Below, one piece after another: positions 35,841 through 44,451 of a stretch of 64,000 nucleotides of DNA. The stretch spans positions 248,001 through 312,000 of the forward strand of contig JAHDSF010000006.1 in the NCBI GenBank assembly GCA_018432935.1. The letters run 5' to 3'. The translations under genes were made by a program, and so were the position numbers. Each line of letters begins with the position of its first letter. The stretch's first letter is position 1. The notes under the pieces are model-generated. The model saw only the letters and a program-made list of their open reading frames with translations, made no database searches and had not been told where the DNA came from. This DNA is from Rhodospirillales bacterium. Lineage in GTDB: Bacteria > Pseudomonadota > Alphaproteobacteria > Rhodospirillales > Shumkoniaceae.

Positions 35841-36511
35841 CCGATGCCATGATCTTTGACGCCGTCATCTTCGACTGCGACGGCGTCCTGGTGGACAGCG
35901 AATTTCTGGCCGCGAAGGCCCACGGCGACCTCCTGCGCGAGCTTGGCCTGCCGGCGGACGACCAGGATCTGGCGTTCCGTTATGTCGGCATCGCCACAAC
36001 GGCGATGTTGCCGATGCTCGAACAGCAGTTCTCCACCAGGCTTCCCGACGATTACGTGGTCCGGGTGCGGGCCGGGATGGCGGCCCTATGCGAACCGGGT
36101 CTGCCGCCCATCGAAGGCGTGCGGGCCCTGGTCGAATCCCTGGTCCAGCCGGCCTGCGTCGCCTCCAACAGCGGTGTCGCCTGGATCCGCCGCGCCCTCG
36201 AGGCGACCGGCTTGGCGGAGCGCTTCGACGGGCGGGTCTTCAGCGCCGAGATGGTCGAACGGGGGAAGCCGGCTCCCGACCTGTTCCTGTTCGCGGCCAA
36301 GTCGATCGGAGTGGCGCCGGAACGCTGCCTGGTGATCGAGGACAGCTGCACCGGAATCACGGCCGCGCGGGCCGCAGGGATGACCGTGTTCGGCTTCCAT
36401 GGCGGCCGCCATTGCGGCGCCGATGCGCCGTCGACGCTGTTCCGGGCGGGGGCCTTGCGTTGCTTCCCGACCATGGCGGCGATCCGGGCCGCCCTCTTGC
36501 CCGCCGCCTGA
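35837..36511 (+). CDS. HAD-family hydrolase (beta-phosphoglucomutase/phosphatase-like)
   Basis: A 224-residue haloacid dehalogenase-superfamily enzyme with a helical cap. The nucleophile motif FDAVIFDCDGVLVDSE is at residues 7-22. Motif II is VASNSG, the Lys is in ERGKPAPDLFL, and motif III is VIEDSCTGITAARAAGM. Such YieH/GPP-like proteins dephosphorylate small sugar or polyol phosphates; the substrate here is not predictable. ATGA overlap with mltG indicates co-translation. Its stop abuts that of the convergent SDR gene (TGATCA). Confidence 0.85.
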   Translation: MTDAMIFDAVIFDCDGVLVDSEFLAAKAHGDLLRELGLPADDQDLAFRYVGIATTAMLPMLEQQFSTRLPDDYVVRVRAGMAALCEPGLPPIEGVRALVESLVQPACVASNSGVAWIRRALEATGLAERFDGRVFSAEMVERGKPAPDLFLFAAKSIGVAPERCLVIEDSCTGITAARAAGMTVFGFHGGRHCGADAPSTLFRAGALRCFPTMAAIRAALLPAA

Positions 36512-37282
36512 TCAGGCCTTTCTCGGCAGCCGTTTCAGGATCGGATCCAGCAGCGCCGGCGGCAGGGCGCCAGCCAGCCACACCGACAGATGCATGGGCA
36601 GCGGAAAGACGATCCGCGCCTTGTTCCTCGCGAGGCCGCGCACGATGATGCCTGCCGCCCGTTCCGCCGGCATCAGGAACGGCATGGGAAAGGTGTTGCG
36701 CGCGGTCATGCGGCTGGTCACGTAGCCGGGACAGACCACCGACACGGCGATGCCGTGCTCGGCCAGCTCCAACCGCAGGCCCTCGCCGAACACCTTCACC
36801 GCCGCCTTGGTCGCGCAGTAGGCGGAGGCGCCAGCAAAGCCGCGGAATGCGGCGATCGAGCTGATCAGGGCGATCTGGCCGCGGCGGCGTTGGCGCATGC
36901 GCGGGATCGCCGGCAGCACGGTGTTGAGCACGCCGTCCACGTTGACCGCGAACAAGGCGCGGATCCGCGGCTCGTCCTCGTCGCGGCCGCTGGTGCCCGA
37001 TGAGATGCCGGCGTTGGCGATCACAAGATCGAGGGGGGCGCGCTCGTCCGCCTCGGCGATCCAGGCGCTCATGGCGGCGGCATCGGTGACGTCGATGATG
37101 CGGGGGTCGACCTCGGCGCCGCGGCCGCGGCAGAGATCGGCGACTGCGTCCAGGCGCTCCGGATCGCGGCCGGACAGCGCCAAGGTGGCGTGCGGCCGGG
37201 CATAGGCCAGCGCCAGCGCCTCGCCGATGCCGCTGGAGGCGCCGGTGACGAGAACGGAAAGGGGCGTGGCCACCCGGGTCAT
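36512..37282 (-). CDS. Short-chain dehydrogenase/reductase
   Basis: A 256-residue SDR: VTGASSGIGEALALAYA near the N-terminus, VIANAGISSG, the Ser of ALISSIAAFRGFAG, Y-x3-K in AYCATKAAVKVF, and a hydrophobic C-terminal part (LPMHLSVWLAGALPPALLDPI) that could associate with the membrane. This is the DltE/YdfG-like group common in alphaproteobacteria. The ATG at 37282 is chosen because the upstream extension is Arg-rich shadow sequence. The substrate is unknown. Confidence 0.82.
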   Translation of the reverse strand: MTRVATPLSVLVTGASSGIGEALALAYARPHATLALSGRDPERLDAVADLCRGRGAEVDPRIIDVTDAAAMSAWIAEADERAPLDLVIANAGISSGTSGRDEDEPRIRALFAVNVDGVLNTVLPAIPRMRQRRRGQIALISSIAAFRGFAGASAYCATKAAVKVFGEGLRLELAEHGIAVSVVCPGYVTSRMTARNTFPMPFLMPAERAAGIIVRGLARNKARIVFPLPMHLSVWLAGALPPALLDPILKRLPRKA

Positions 37283-37321
37283 GGGGCCCTTATAACCGCG
37301 GCGCCCCTGCGGGTATAGCGC

Positions 37322-37351
37322 TTGTTGCCTGCGCGCAAGGGGGCGTATAAA
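37322..37351 (+). promoter_or_regulatory. Predicted promoter of yicC-gmk
   Basis: TTGTTG (37322-37327) and TATAAA (37346-37351) are 18 bp apart, 30 bp before the yicC start. A TTATAA at 37290-37295 on the other strand may serve the divergent SDR gene. Confidence 0.5.
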
Positions 37352-37380
37352 CCGAGATCGCAGCCGCCGAGGAGAGCCTC

Positions 37381-38271
37381 TTGCCGATATCGTCGATGAC
37401 CGGGTTCGCGCGCCGTCAGGGCGGCGACGCCCGTTATGCCTGGACCTGGGAGGCGCGCAGCGTGAACGGGCGCGGCCGTGAGGTTCGCTGCCGGCTCGCC
37501 AACGGATTGGAGCGCATCGAGCCGGTGGTCCGCGAGCGCACATCGCAGGCCTTCCAGCGCGGCAACATCTCCCTCACGCTGTCGCTGACGCGGCAGGGGC
37601 GGGAGGGCGCGGTGGTTCTCAACCGCGAACTCCTTGACCAGGTGCTGGCGATGCTGCCCGAGTTGCGCAGCCGCATTCCCGACGCCGCCCCGCCCCGCCT
37701 CGACGGCATCCTGGCCCTGCGCGGCGTGTTGGAGGCGGTGGAGGAGACGCCTTCGGAGGAGCAGGAGGATGCGTTGGCCGCCGCCGTGCTGGCCGACCTC
37801 GATCTCGTGCTCGCCGCCCTGGCCGAGAACCGTGCCGCCGAAGGAGCGCGGCTGGCCGAGGTGGTCTTGGGCCTGGTCACGACCATCGCCGACCTCACGG
37901 CGCAGGCCCGCACCCTGGCGGTGGCGCAGCCGCAGGCGATGGCCGAGCGTCTCCGCCAGCAGTTGGCCGAGATCCTCGAGGCGACGCCGTCGCTGACGGA
38001 GGAGCGCCTCCTGCAGGAGGTGGCGCTGCTGGCGGTCAAGGCCGACGTGCGCGAGGAACTGGACCGGCTGGACGCCCATGTCGCGGCCGCCCGCGAGCTG
38101 CTGGCGGCGCCGGGCGGAGTCGGCCGCAAGCTCGACTTCTTGTGCCAGGAGTTCAATCGCGAGGCCAACACCCTGTGCTCGAAGTCGGCCGACGTCCCGC
38201 TGACCAGGATCGGGCTCGACCTCAAGGCCACTGTCGACCAGTTGCGCGAGCAGGTGCAGAACATTGAATAG
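37381..38271 (+). CDS. yicC: YicC family endoribonuclease-type protein
   Basis: A 296-residue protein of the YicC/YloC family, now known to include RNases acting on small RNAs in E. coli. The N-terminus ISSMTGFARRQGG is the family signature, followed by WEARSVNGRGREVRCRL; the C-terminal domain ends GRKLDFLCQEFNREANTL, CSKSADVPLTRIGLDLK. The start is a TTG at 37381 behind GAGGAG, which gives the usual few residues before SMTGFA; an ATG at 37396 is the alternative. The last codons overlap gmk. Confidence 0.9.
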   Translation: MPISSMTGFARRQGGDARYAWTWEARSVNGRGREVRCRLANGLERIEPVVRERTSQAFQRGNISLTLSLTRQGREGAVVLNRELLDQVLAMLPELRSRIPDAAPPRLDGILALRGVLEAVEETPSEEQEDALAAAVLADLDLVLAALAENRAAEGARLAEVVLGLVTTIADLTAQARTLAVAQPQAMAERLRQQLAEILEATPSLTEERLLQEVALLAVKADVREELDRLDAHVAAARELLAAPGGVGRKLDFLCQEFNREANTLCSKSADVPLTRIGLDLKATVDQLREQVQNIE

Positions 38272-38902
38272 CCCGACCATCCGCCGCCGCGGCCTGATGC
38301 TGGTGCTGTCGTCGCCTTCGGGGGCCGGCAAGACCTCGGTCGCGCGCGCGCTGCTGCAACGGGACCCGGCGCTGACCCTCTCGGTCTCGGCAACCACTCG
38401 CAAGCCGCGGCCAGGCGAGGTGGACGGCAAGGACTACCATTTCGTCTCCGCTGAGACGTTCAAGGGGATGGTCGAGAAGGACGAATTCCTCGAGCATGCC
38501 CACGTCTTCGGCCACTCCTACGGCACGCCTGCGCAGCCGGTCATGGAAGCGCTGGAACAGGGTCGCGACATCCTGTTCGACGTCGACTGGCAGGGCACCC
38601 AGCAGCTGCGCGGGCGGGCGCCCAAGGACCTGGTCTCGGTGTTCCTGCTGCCGCCCTCGATCGAGGAACTGGAAAAGCGCCTGCGCGCCCGCGCCCAGGA
38701 CTCCGACGAGGTCGTCCGCGGCCGCATGGCCAAGGCGACCGACGAGATGAGCCACTGGGCCGAGTACGACTACGTGATCGTCAACCGCGACCTTGAGGAG
38801 ACGATCGCCGGCGTGCAGTCGATCCTGCTTGCCGAGCGCCATCGCAACCAGCGCCAGGAAGGGCTGTTCGCCTTCGTTTCCGAGCTCTGCGCCGGCCGCT
38901 AG
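38264..38902 (+). CDS. gmk: Guanylate kinase
   Basis: A 212-residue kinase that phosphorylates GMP to GDP with ATP. It contains the P-loop LSSPSGAGKTSVARALL at about residues 15-31, the GMP-binding TTRKPRPGEVDGKDYHFV and DVDWQGTQQLR. The start is the TTG at 38264, overlapping the yicC stop by 8 bp; an in-frame ATG at 38297 would remove conserved residues before the P-loop. yicC-gmk is a conserved pair. Confidence 0.93.
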   Translation: MNSPTIRRRGLMLVLSSPSGAGKTSVARALLQRDPALTLSVSATTRKPRPGEVDGKDYHFVSAETFKGMVEKDEFLEHAHVFGHSYGTPAQPVMEALEQGRDILFDVDWQGTQQLRGRAPKDLVSVFLLPPSIEELEKRLRARAQDSDEVVRGRMAKATDEMSHWAEYDYVIVNRDLEETIAGVQSILLAERHRNQRQEGLFAFVSELCAGR

Positions 38903-38948
38903 GGCCGACCGGCGAACGCTGTCGGCGCGCGAAGGGGCAGTGGTTCGG

Positions 38949-39773
38949 ATGTCTCAGGACGGTGCGATCATCGGCCGGCTCGGCGACGTCCCGCTTTACG
39001 GTCCAGAGGGCTTCGAAGGGATGCGCAGGGCGGGCCGTCTCAGTGCGATGGCCCTCGACATGCTGGCGGGCGAAGTGCGGCCCGGCGTCACCACCCTCAC
39101 GCTCGACCGGCTGGCCTTCGAGTTCGCCGGGGATCATGGCGCGCGGCCGGCGAACGTCGGCTACCAGGGCTACCAGAACACACTATGCACCTCGATCAAC
39201 CATGTCGTCTGCCACGGCATCCCGGCGGAACGCGCATTGCGCGAGGGGGACATTCTCAACATCGATATCACGTTGATTGTCGACGGCTGGCATGGCGATA
39301 CCAGCCGCATGTATGCCGTGGGCGAGATTTCCCGCAAGGCGGAACGGCTGATCGAGGTCACCTACGAGAGCCTTGCGCGCGGCATTGCCGCTGCGAGACC
39401 CGGCAACACCACCGGCGACATCGGAGCGGCGATCCAGTCCTATGCCGAACGCGGACGCACCAGCGTGGTCCGCGATTTCGTTGGCCACGGCGTCGGGCGC
39501 GTCTACCACGACGCACCGGACATCCCCCATTTCGGCGAACCTGGTTCCGGCATCCGGTTGCTGCCGGGCATGATCTTCACGATCGAGCCGATGATCAATC
39601 TCGGGCGTCCGGATGTGAAGATTCTCGCCGACGGATGGACCGCGGTGACGCGCGACCGGTCGCTCTCTGCGCAGTGCGAGCATTCGATCGGCATCACCGA
39701 GACGGGATGCGAGATCTTCACCCTGTCGCCGGCCGGGCTGTTCAAGCCGGCGCTCGGGGACGCCCGGCCGTAG
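38949..39773 (+). CDS. map: Methionine aminopeptidase, type I
   Basis: A 274-residue metalloprotease that removes the initiator Met from new proteins. It carries the pita-bread fold and the five metal ligands: Asp in NIDITLIVDGWHGD, the second Asp of GDTSRMYAVG, His in DFVGHGVGRVYHD, Glu in FTIEPMIN and Glu in QCEHSIGITETG. Residues LCTSINHVVCHGIP form the substrate pocket. The ATG at 38949 begins an N-terminus of normal length; the frame upstream overlaps gmk. Confidence 0.93.
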   Translation: MSQDGAIIGRLGDVPLYGPEGFEGMRRAGRLSAMALDMLAGEVRPGVTTLTLDRLAFEFAGDHGARPANVGYQGYQNTLCTSINHVVCHGIPAERALREGDILNIDITLIVDGWHGDTSRMYAVGEISRKAERLIEVTYESLARGIAAARPGNTTGDIGAAIQSYAERGRTSVVRDFVGHGVGRVYHDAPDIPHFGEPGSGIRLLPGMIFTIEPMINLGRPDVKILADGWTAVTRDRSLSAQCEHSIGITETGCEIFTLSPAGLFKPALGDARP

Positions 39774-39911
39774 CGACGCGGTCCCGCCGGCCCGCACGTC
39801 CGGCCCGCTGATCACGAAAATGTTCCCGCCCGCTGTCGGTTACGACCCCGACCGTTCGTCGTCATATCAGAGCCGGCGCCGGCCGGCGGACCAACGGCGA
39901 AGGGAGTGGCC

Positions 39912-40343
39912 ATGCGTTTCATGATGATCGTGAAGGCGAACCAGGACACCGAGGCCGGCAAGATGCCGGAAGAGGAGATGCTGGCGGCGATGGCCCGCTA
40001 CAACGAAGAGATGACGAACGCCGGCGTGCTGCTTGACGGCGTCGGATTGCAGCCGAGTTCGAAGGGTGCTCGCATCCGCTTCCACGGCGACCAGCGCACC
40101 GTCGTCGACGGCCCGTTCACGGAATCCAAGGAGCTGATCGCCGGCTATTGGATGATCCAGGTCAAGTCGCGGGACGAGGCGATCATGTGGGCGAAGCGGG
40201 CACCCAACCCGCACGGCGAGGGGAAAGACACCCATATCGAATTGCGTCAGGTGTTCGAATTGGAAGACTTCGGCGAGAGCCAGGCGATCGAGCGCCACCG
40301 CAAGCTGGAGCGGCAATACGGGGAAAAGAGGACCCAAGCCTGA
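39912..40343 (+). CDS. YCII-related (DGPF) domain protein
   Basis: A 143-residue protein starting MRFMMIVKANQDTEAGKMP, with VVDGPFTESKELIAGYWMIQVKS, the DGPF motif that defines this YCII-related group. It forms a small ferredoxin-like fold with no firmly known reaction. A VOC-family gene starts 12 bp downstream. These two families often stand together, frequently near an ECF sigma factor, but none is encoded here. GAAGGGAG precedes the ATG at 39912. Confidence 0.85.
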   Translation: MRFMMIVKANQDTEAGKMPEEEMLAAMARYNEEMTNAGVLLDGVGLQPSSKGARIRFHGDQRTVVDGPFTESKELIAGYWMIQVKSRDEAIMWAKRAPNPHGEGKDTHIELRQVFELEDFGESQAIERHRKLERQYGEKRTQA

Positions 40344-40355
40344 GGAGGGCGACGG

Positions 40356-40769
40356 ATGCTCGTGCAGCCTTACCTGTTCTTCGACGGCCGCTGCGAGGAG
40401 GCGATGGCGTTCTACGGCGCAGCACTCGGCGCGGAGGTGACGTTCCTGATGCATTTCAAGGACAGCCCCGATCCCGAATCCTGTCCGCCCGGGGGCGCCG
40501 ACAAGGTGATGCATGCGGCCTTTCGCGTCGGCGAGACGACGGTGATGGCCTCGGACGGCCACTGCGGGGGAAAGCCTGCGTTCGGAGGCTTCGCGCTCTC
40601 GATCACGGTCGACGACGAGGCCGCAGCGCAGCGGACCTTCGACGCGCTGGCCGTCGGCGGCAAGGTGCAGATGCCGCTGGGCAAGACCTTCTTCTCGCCC
40701 AGCTTCGGCATGGTCGAGGACCGCTTCGGCGTCGGCTGGATGGTGATCGTGCCCGGCGAGGTCCAATAG
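40356..40769 (+). CDS. VOC-family protein, PhnB/glyoxalase-like
   Basis: A 137-residue protein of the vicinal-oxygen-chelate superfamily: VQPYLFFDGRCEEAMAFYGAALG, MHAAFRVGETTVMASDG, and FFSPSFGMVEDRFGVGWMV at the C-terminus, which is the PhnB-like pattern. Members include demethylmenaquinone-methyltransferase-like and 3-demethylubiquinone-like proteins of unclear chemistry. It is the second gene of the pair with the YCII protein. Confidence 0.85.
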   Translation: MLVQPYLFFDGRCEEAMAFYGAALGAEVTFLMHFKDSPDPESCPPGGADKVMHAAFRVGETTVMASDGHCGGKPAFGGFALSITVDDEAAAQRTFDALAVGGKVQMPLGKTFFSPSFGMVEDRFGVGWMVIVPGEVQ

Positions 40770-40778
40770 CCTGAGGGC

Positions 40779-41483
40779 TCAGGGAATACGGACCATCCAG
40801 GCGGCGAGCGTGTCCAGCAGAGCCGACCGCACCGCGGCGTCGGTACGTCCGCTCCGTGCCGGCACGTGAAAGGAGTGATCGGCGTCCTCGAACAGCTCGA
40901 GGGTGGCGGTTTGCCCCAGTTCGCCGCACACCTGCCGCAACAGAGACAACTCGGCGAGGGCATCGCGGGTCCCCTGCAGGAACAGCATCGGGATGCGGAC
41001 CTCGGAGAGGTGCGCGGCGCGCTCCTGCGACGGCCGCCCGGCGGGGTGCAGGGGAAAGCCGAGAAAGGCGAGGCCGCGGACGCCGGGCAGCGGTTCCGCC
41101 GCCTGGGCCTGGGAGGTCATGCGGCCGCCGAACGACTTGCCGCCGGCGACCAGCGGCAAGTCCGGCAGCCGTCGAGCCGCCTCGGCGACGGCGGCCCGCA
41201 CCGCGCCATGGGCGACCTTCGGGGGGTCGGGCCTCCTGCCGCCGGCCTCCATGTAAGGAAACTGGTAGCGCAGGGTGGCGATGCCGCGCTCGGCGAGTCC
41301 GGCTGCGACGGCGCCCAGGAACGGATGCGCCATGCCCGCCCCGGCGCCGTGGGCCATGACGTAGCAGGCGCGGGCGCCGGGCGGGGCCAGCAGCAGCCCC
41401 GAGACGCGGCTCGCCGCACCGGCCGCAATGACAACGGGTTCCGCATCGAAAGAAGGCATCGGGGACTCCGGGACGTTCAGCAT
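40779..41483 (-). CDS. Alpha/beta hydrolase (dienelactone hydrolase-like)
   Basis: A 234-residue hydrolase. ACYVMAHGAGAGMAHPFLGA supplies the oxyanion-hole region, GGKSFGGRMTSQ has the G-x-S-x-G nucleophile elbow, and the acid and His are likely in MLFLQGTRDAL and FEDADHSFHVP. This is the KANL3/Tex30-like group often labelled dienelactone hydrolase; the substrate is unknown. The ATG at 41483 follows AGGTGAGG, but an ATG at 41459 with CGGAG is equally possible and would shorten the protein by eight residues. Confidence 0.82.
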   Translation of the reverse strand: MLNVPESPMPSFDAEPVVIAAGAASRVSGLLLAPPGARACYVMAHGAGAGMAHPFLGAVAAGLAERGIATLRYQFPYMEAGGRRPDPPKVAHGAVRAAVAEAARRLPDLPLVAGGKSFGGRMTSQAQAAEPLPGVRGLAFLGFPLHPAGRPSQERAAHLSEVRIPMLFLQGTRDALAELSLLRQVCGELGQTATLELFEDADHSFHVPARSGRTDAAVRSALLDTLAAWMVRIP

Positions 41484-41526
41484 CGCCTCACCTGGATGTT
41501 CCTGCACCGGGAAGCAAGAGGGAAGC

Positions 41527-41793
41527 ATGTGCCGCAACATCCGCACCCTGTTCAACTTCGAGCCGCCGGCTAGCGAGGACGAGATCCGCGCCTCGGCGCT
41601 GCAGTTCGTACGCAAGCTCAGCGGCTTCAGCCACCCATCGAAGGCCAACGAGGAGGCGTTCGCTCGCGCCGTCGACGAGGTGACGGAGGCCGCCCACCGG
41701 CTCCTCGCTTCGCTGCAGACGGCAAGCCCGCCGCGCGACCGTTCCGTGGAAGCGGAGAAGGCCAAAGACCGGGCGCGGCGGCGGTACGCCTAA
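41527..41793 (+). CDS. DUF2277 family protein
   Basis: An 88-residue protein beginning MCRNIRTLFNFEPPASEDEI, a highly conserved DUF2277 start, followed by RASALQFVRKLSGFSHPSKA, NEEAFARAVDEVTEAAHRLL and a basic tail. It is probably an all-helical small protein; no function is known. The family usually occurs as a single gene. GGAAGC is close to the ATG. It is divergent from the hydrolase and convergent with the helicase gene. Confidence 0.85.
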   Translation: MCRNIRTLFNFEPPASEDEIRASALQFVRKLSGFSHPSKANEEAFARAVDEVTEAAHRLLASLQTASPPRDRSVEAEKAKDRARRRYA

Positions 41794-41809
41794 CCCGCGG
41801 CCGGCGCGT

Positions 41810-43870
41810 TCAGCGCCACATGTCGCGGACGCGGGCGGCAACGTCGGAACGCAAGCCCTGGGGAGCGCTACCGGCTGTCGCCGCGGGCGGCGGCCATGCG
41901 ACCTGGTCGAACAATGGCAGCAGGAACTTGGGCAGGAAGCGGGTCCGCGCGGCGTAGACATGGCGGTCGCCGCGGGCGCTTTGGGCATGGATGTAGAAGC
42001 GCTGCGGCACCAGCAGGTGCAGCTCCTCCCGGGCCCGGGTCATGGCGACGTAGAGCAGGCGCCGCTCCTCCTCGACCTCTGCCCGGCTGCCGGTCGCCAT
42101 GTCCGAGGGGATGCAGCCGTCGACCACGTTCAGCACGAACACCGAGCGCCACTCCTGGCCCTTGGCGGAATGGATGGTCGAGAGGATCAGGTAGTCCTCG
42201 TCGAGCAGGGGAACGCCGGCCTCGTCGCTGGTGGCGTCGGGGGGATCGAGGGTGATCTCGGTCAGGAAGCGTTCCCGGGACGGATAGCCCGCGGCGATCT
42301 GCTCGAGCTGGAACAGGTCCGCCAGCCGCATTGCCGCGTCCTCGTGGACGCGCTCGAGGTGCGGTTCGTACCACTGCCGCGCCAGCGCCAGTTCGGCGGG
42401 CCAGCCGGCGCCGCCCCGCAGCGCGGCGACCGTCCGGACGAAGTCCGGCCAGGCGGCGCCCGTCCGCGGCGGCTGCGGGTGGGTCGTCAGCGCCGACAGC
42501 GGGCTTTGCGCCTCGGCCATGCGGTCCAGCACGCCCTGGGCGGTGCGCGGACCGACGCCGGGCAGGAGCAGGAGGACGCGGAACCCGGCCACCCGGTCGC
42601 GCGGGTTGTGGACGAAACGCAGCAGCGCCAGCAGGTCCTTGACGTGGCTGGCGTCGAGGAACTTCAGCCCGCCGTACTTGACGAACGGGATCTTTCGCCG
42701 CGTCAGCTCGACCTCCAGGGGCCCGCTGTGGTGGGAGGTGCGGAACAGCACCGCCTGCTGCTTCAGCAGCATCCCGCGCTCGCGCGCCTCCAGCACGCAG
42801 TCTGCGACGTAACGGGCCTGGTCGGCCTCGTCGCGCAGGGCGACCAGTCGTGGTCGGCGGTCGTCGGCCCGGTCGGTCCACAGGTCCTTGGTGAAGCGCT
42901 CTTCGGCAAGGGCGATGACGCCGTTGGCGGCGGCTAGGATCGGCTGGGTCGAACGGTAGTTGCGATCAAGGGTGACGATCGCGGCCGGCGGGTCGAAGTG
43001 CGAGGGGAATTCGAGGATGTTGCGCACGGTGGCGGCGCGGAACGCGTAGATCGACTGGGCATCGTCGCCGACCACCGTCAGGCCGCGCCCGTCGGGCTTC
43101 AGGGCCAGCAGGATGGCCGCCTGCAGGCGGTTGGTGTCCTGGTACTCGTCGACCAGGACGTGGTCGAAGCGCCCGCCGGTTGCGGCGGCGAGAGCCGGAT
43201 CCTCCATCATTTGCGCCCAGTAGAGCAGGAGGTCGTCGTAGTCGAGCACGGCATGCCCCTGCTTGGCCGCGACATAGCCGGCGAACAGCCGCTTCAGTTC
43301 CGCCTCCCGGCCGGCGCACCACGGGAACGACGTCTTCACCACCTCTTCGAGTAGCGCGGCGCCGTTGACGCAGGCCGAGTAGATGGCAAGGCAGGTCCCT
43401 TTCGTCGGGAAACGCGTCTCGGCCCGCGACAGGCCCAGCTCGTGCCGGACCAGGTTCATCAGGTCGGCGCTGTCCTCGCGATCGTGGATGGTGAAGTCGG
43501 CGTCAAGCCCGATCTCGCCCGCGTGCTCGCGCAGCAGGCGGGCGCCGATGCCGTGGAAGGTGCCGGCCCAGGCGAGCGCTCCGCTCATGATCGCGGCCGT
43601 CTCGCCCATCACCTCGCGGGCAATGCGCTCGACCCGTCTGGTCATCTCGGCGGCGGCGCGGCGCGAGAAGGTCATCAGGAGGATGCGGCGGGGGTCGGCG
43701 CCATTGACGATCAGGTGGGCGACCCGGTGGGCCAGCGTGCTGGTCTTGCCCGAGCCGGCGCCGGCGATCACGAGCAGCGGCGCTGCCGGGGCGCAGGCGC
43801 CGTCGCCGGCTCCGTGCTCGACCGCCCGCCGCTGTTCGGGATTGAGCCTGTCCAGGTAGGTCGTCGCCAT
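41810..43870 (-). CDS. UvrD/Rep-family ATP-dependent DNA helicase
   Basis: A 686-residue superfamily-1 helicase. Motif I is IAGAGSGKTSTLAHRV near residue 36, motif II is LVDEYQDTNRLQAAIL, motif III is VVGDDAQSIYAFRAATV, motif IV contains TLDRNYRSTQPIL, and motifs V-VI are LSTIHSAKGQEWRSVF and RLLYVAMTRARE. It belongs to the short UvrD-like type without the E. coli UvrD C-terminal tail. The ATG at 43870 gives the family start (LDRLNPEQRRAVEH). No LexA-type box was found upstream. Confidence 0.92.
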   Translation of the reverse strand: MATTYLDRLNPEQRRAVEHGAGDGACAPAAPLLVIAGAGSGKTSTLAHRVAHLIVNGADPRRILLMTFSRRAAAEMTRRVERIAREVMGETAAIMSGALAWAGTFHGIGARLLREHAGEIGLDADFTIHDREDSADLMNLVRHELGLSRAETRFPTKGTCLAIYSACVNGAALLEEVVKTSFPWCAGREAELKRLFAGYVAAKQGHAVLDYDDLLLYWAQMMEDPALAAATGGRFDHVLVDEYQDTNRLQAAILLALKPDGRGLTVVGDDAQSIYAFRAATVRNILEFPSHFDPPAAIVTLDRNYRSTQPILAAANGVIALAEERFTKDLWTDRADDRRPRLVALRDEADQARYVADCVLEARERGMLLKQQAVLFRTSHHSGPLEVELTRRKIPFVKYGGLKFLDASHVKDLLALLRFVHNPRDRVAGFRVLLLLPGVGPRTAQGVLDRMAEAQSPLSALTTHPQPPRTGAAWPDFVRTVAALRGGAGWPAELALARQWYEPHLERVHEDAAMRLADLFQLEQIAAGYPSRERFLTEITLDPPDATSDEAGVPLLDEDYLILSTIHSAKGQEWRSVFVLNVVDGCIPSDMATGSRAEVEEERRLLYVAMTRAREELHLLVPQRFYIHAQSARGDRHVYAARTRFLPKFLLPLFDQVAWPPPAATAGSAPQGLRSDVAARVRDMWR

Positions 43871-43945
43871 CTGCCGGCCGCTCCGCAAGGGCGGGCATGA
43901 TAGTCGTCCGTTTATGTTCTGTTCGTTAACGATCGATTTGGGGCG

Positions 43946-44278
43946 CTATTGCGCCCGCAGCATCGTCAACAGCATCTTGAAGCGTTCGGCGGCCCGCACC
44001 GCATGCGGAACGTTGGCGGGCAGCCGGACGATCTGGCCCGCCTCGACCGCGTGCTTGGTGCCGCCGACCGTGATCTCCGCCGCGCCGTCCAGCACCTGGA
44101 TGAACGCCTCGAAAGGGGCCGTGTGCTCGCTGAGCTCCTCTCCGGCGTCGAATGCGAAGGCGGTGATCGTGCCTGCGGCATCCTTGTGGATCGTGTTGCT
44201 GACGATCGAGCCCGCTTCGTAGCGGACGAGCTCCGCAAGGCTGACCGGACCGGCTTGCAGCGGCTTCTTCATGTCCAT
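43946..44278 (-). CDS. Single-domain cupin protein
   Basis: A 110-residue cupin: GEELSEHTAPFEAFIQVLDG (first cupin motif, with His and Glu), AGQIVRLPANVPHAVRA (second motif with His). Such small cupins bind a metal and act in stress or redox responses; some are controlled by FNR-type regulators. An FNR/FixK-like box lies about 74 bp upstream (44346-44359). The stop codon sits within a short hairpin, GGGCGC-TATT-GCGCCC (43941-43956). Confidence 0.85.
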   Translation of the reverse strand: MDMKKPLQAGPVSLAELVRYEAGSIVSNTIHKDAAGTITAFAFDAGEELSEHTAPFEAFIQVLDGAAEITVGGTKHAVEAGQIVRLPANVPHAVRAAERFKMLLTMLRAQ

Positions 44279-44344
44279 CTCCTTGGCTTGTCGCGGCTGC
44301 CGCGACCTTCACCGAGCAGGCTAGCGATGCCGCGACGCCACCGC

Positions 44345-44360
44345 CTTGACCGGCGTCAAG
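44345..44360. promoter_or_regulatory. FNR/FixK/DNR-type box in the cupin-gntR gap
   Basis: CTTGAC-CGGC-GTCAAG is a perfect palindrome containing TTGA-N6-TCAA, the consensus for CRP/FNR-family regulators such as FixK and DNR. If it sat at -41.5 of the cupin promoter, the -10 would fall on TAGCCT (44323-44318), which is a plausible hexamer. It may also influence the divergent GntR gene. Confidence 0.55.
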
Positions 44361-44451
44361 ACCTGCTACCCTTGGTCTGACAATAAGACAAGTTGACTCG
44401 GGGCGATTTAGCCACAATCATCGTGTGTGCTTTCTGGGGCGGGTGGTGCCG

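Noticed and set aside
43905..43935. A possible LexA box upstream of the UvrD-like helicase (GTTC repeats)
   Set aside because: The alphaproteobacterial consensus is GTTC-N7-GTTC; the two GTTC copies here are only one base apart, and no N7 pair was found.
43941..43956. GGGCGC-TATT-GCGCCC as a terminator of the cupin gene
   Set aside because: It overlaps the stop codon and is not followed by a T-run on either strand.
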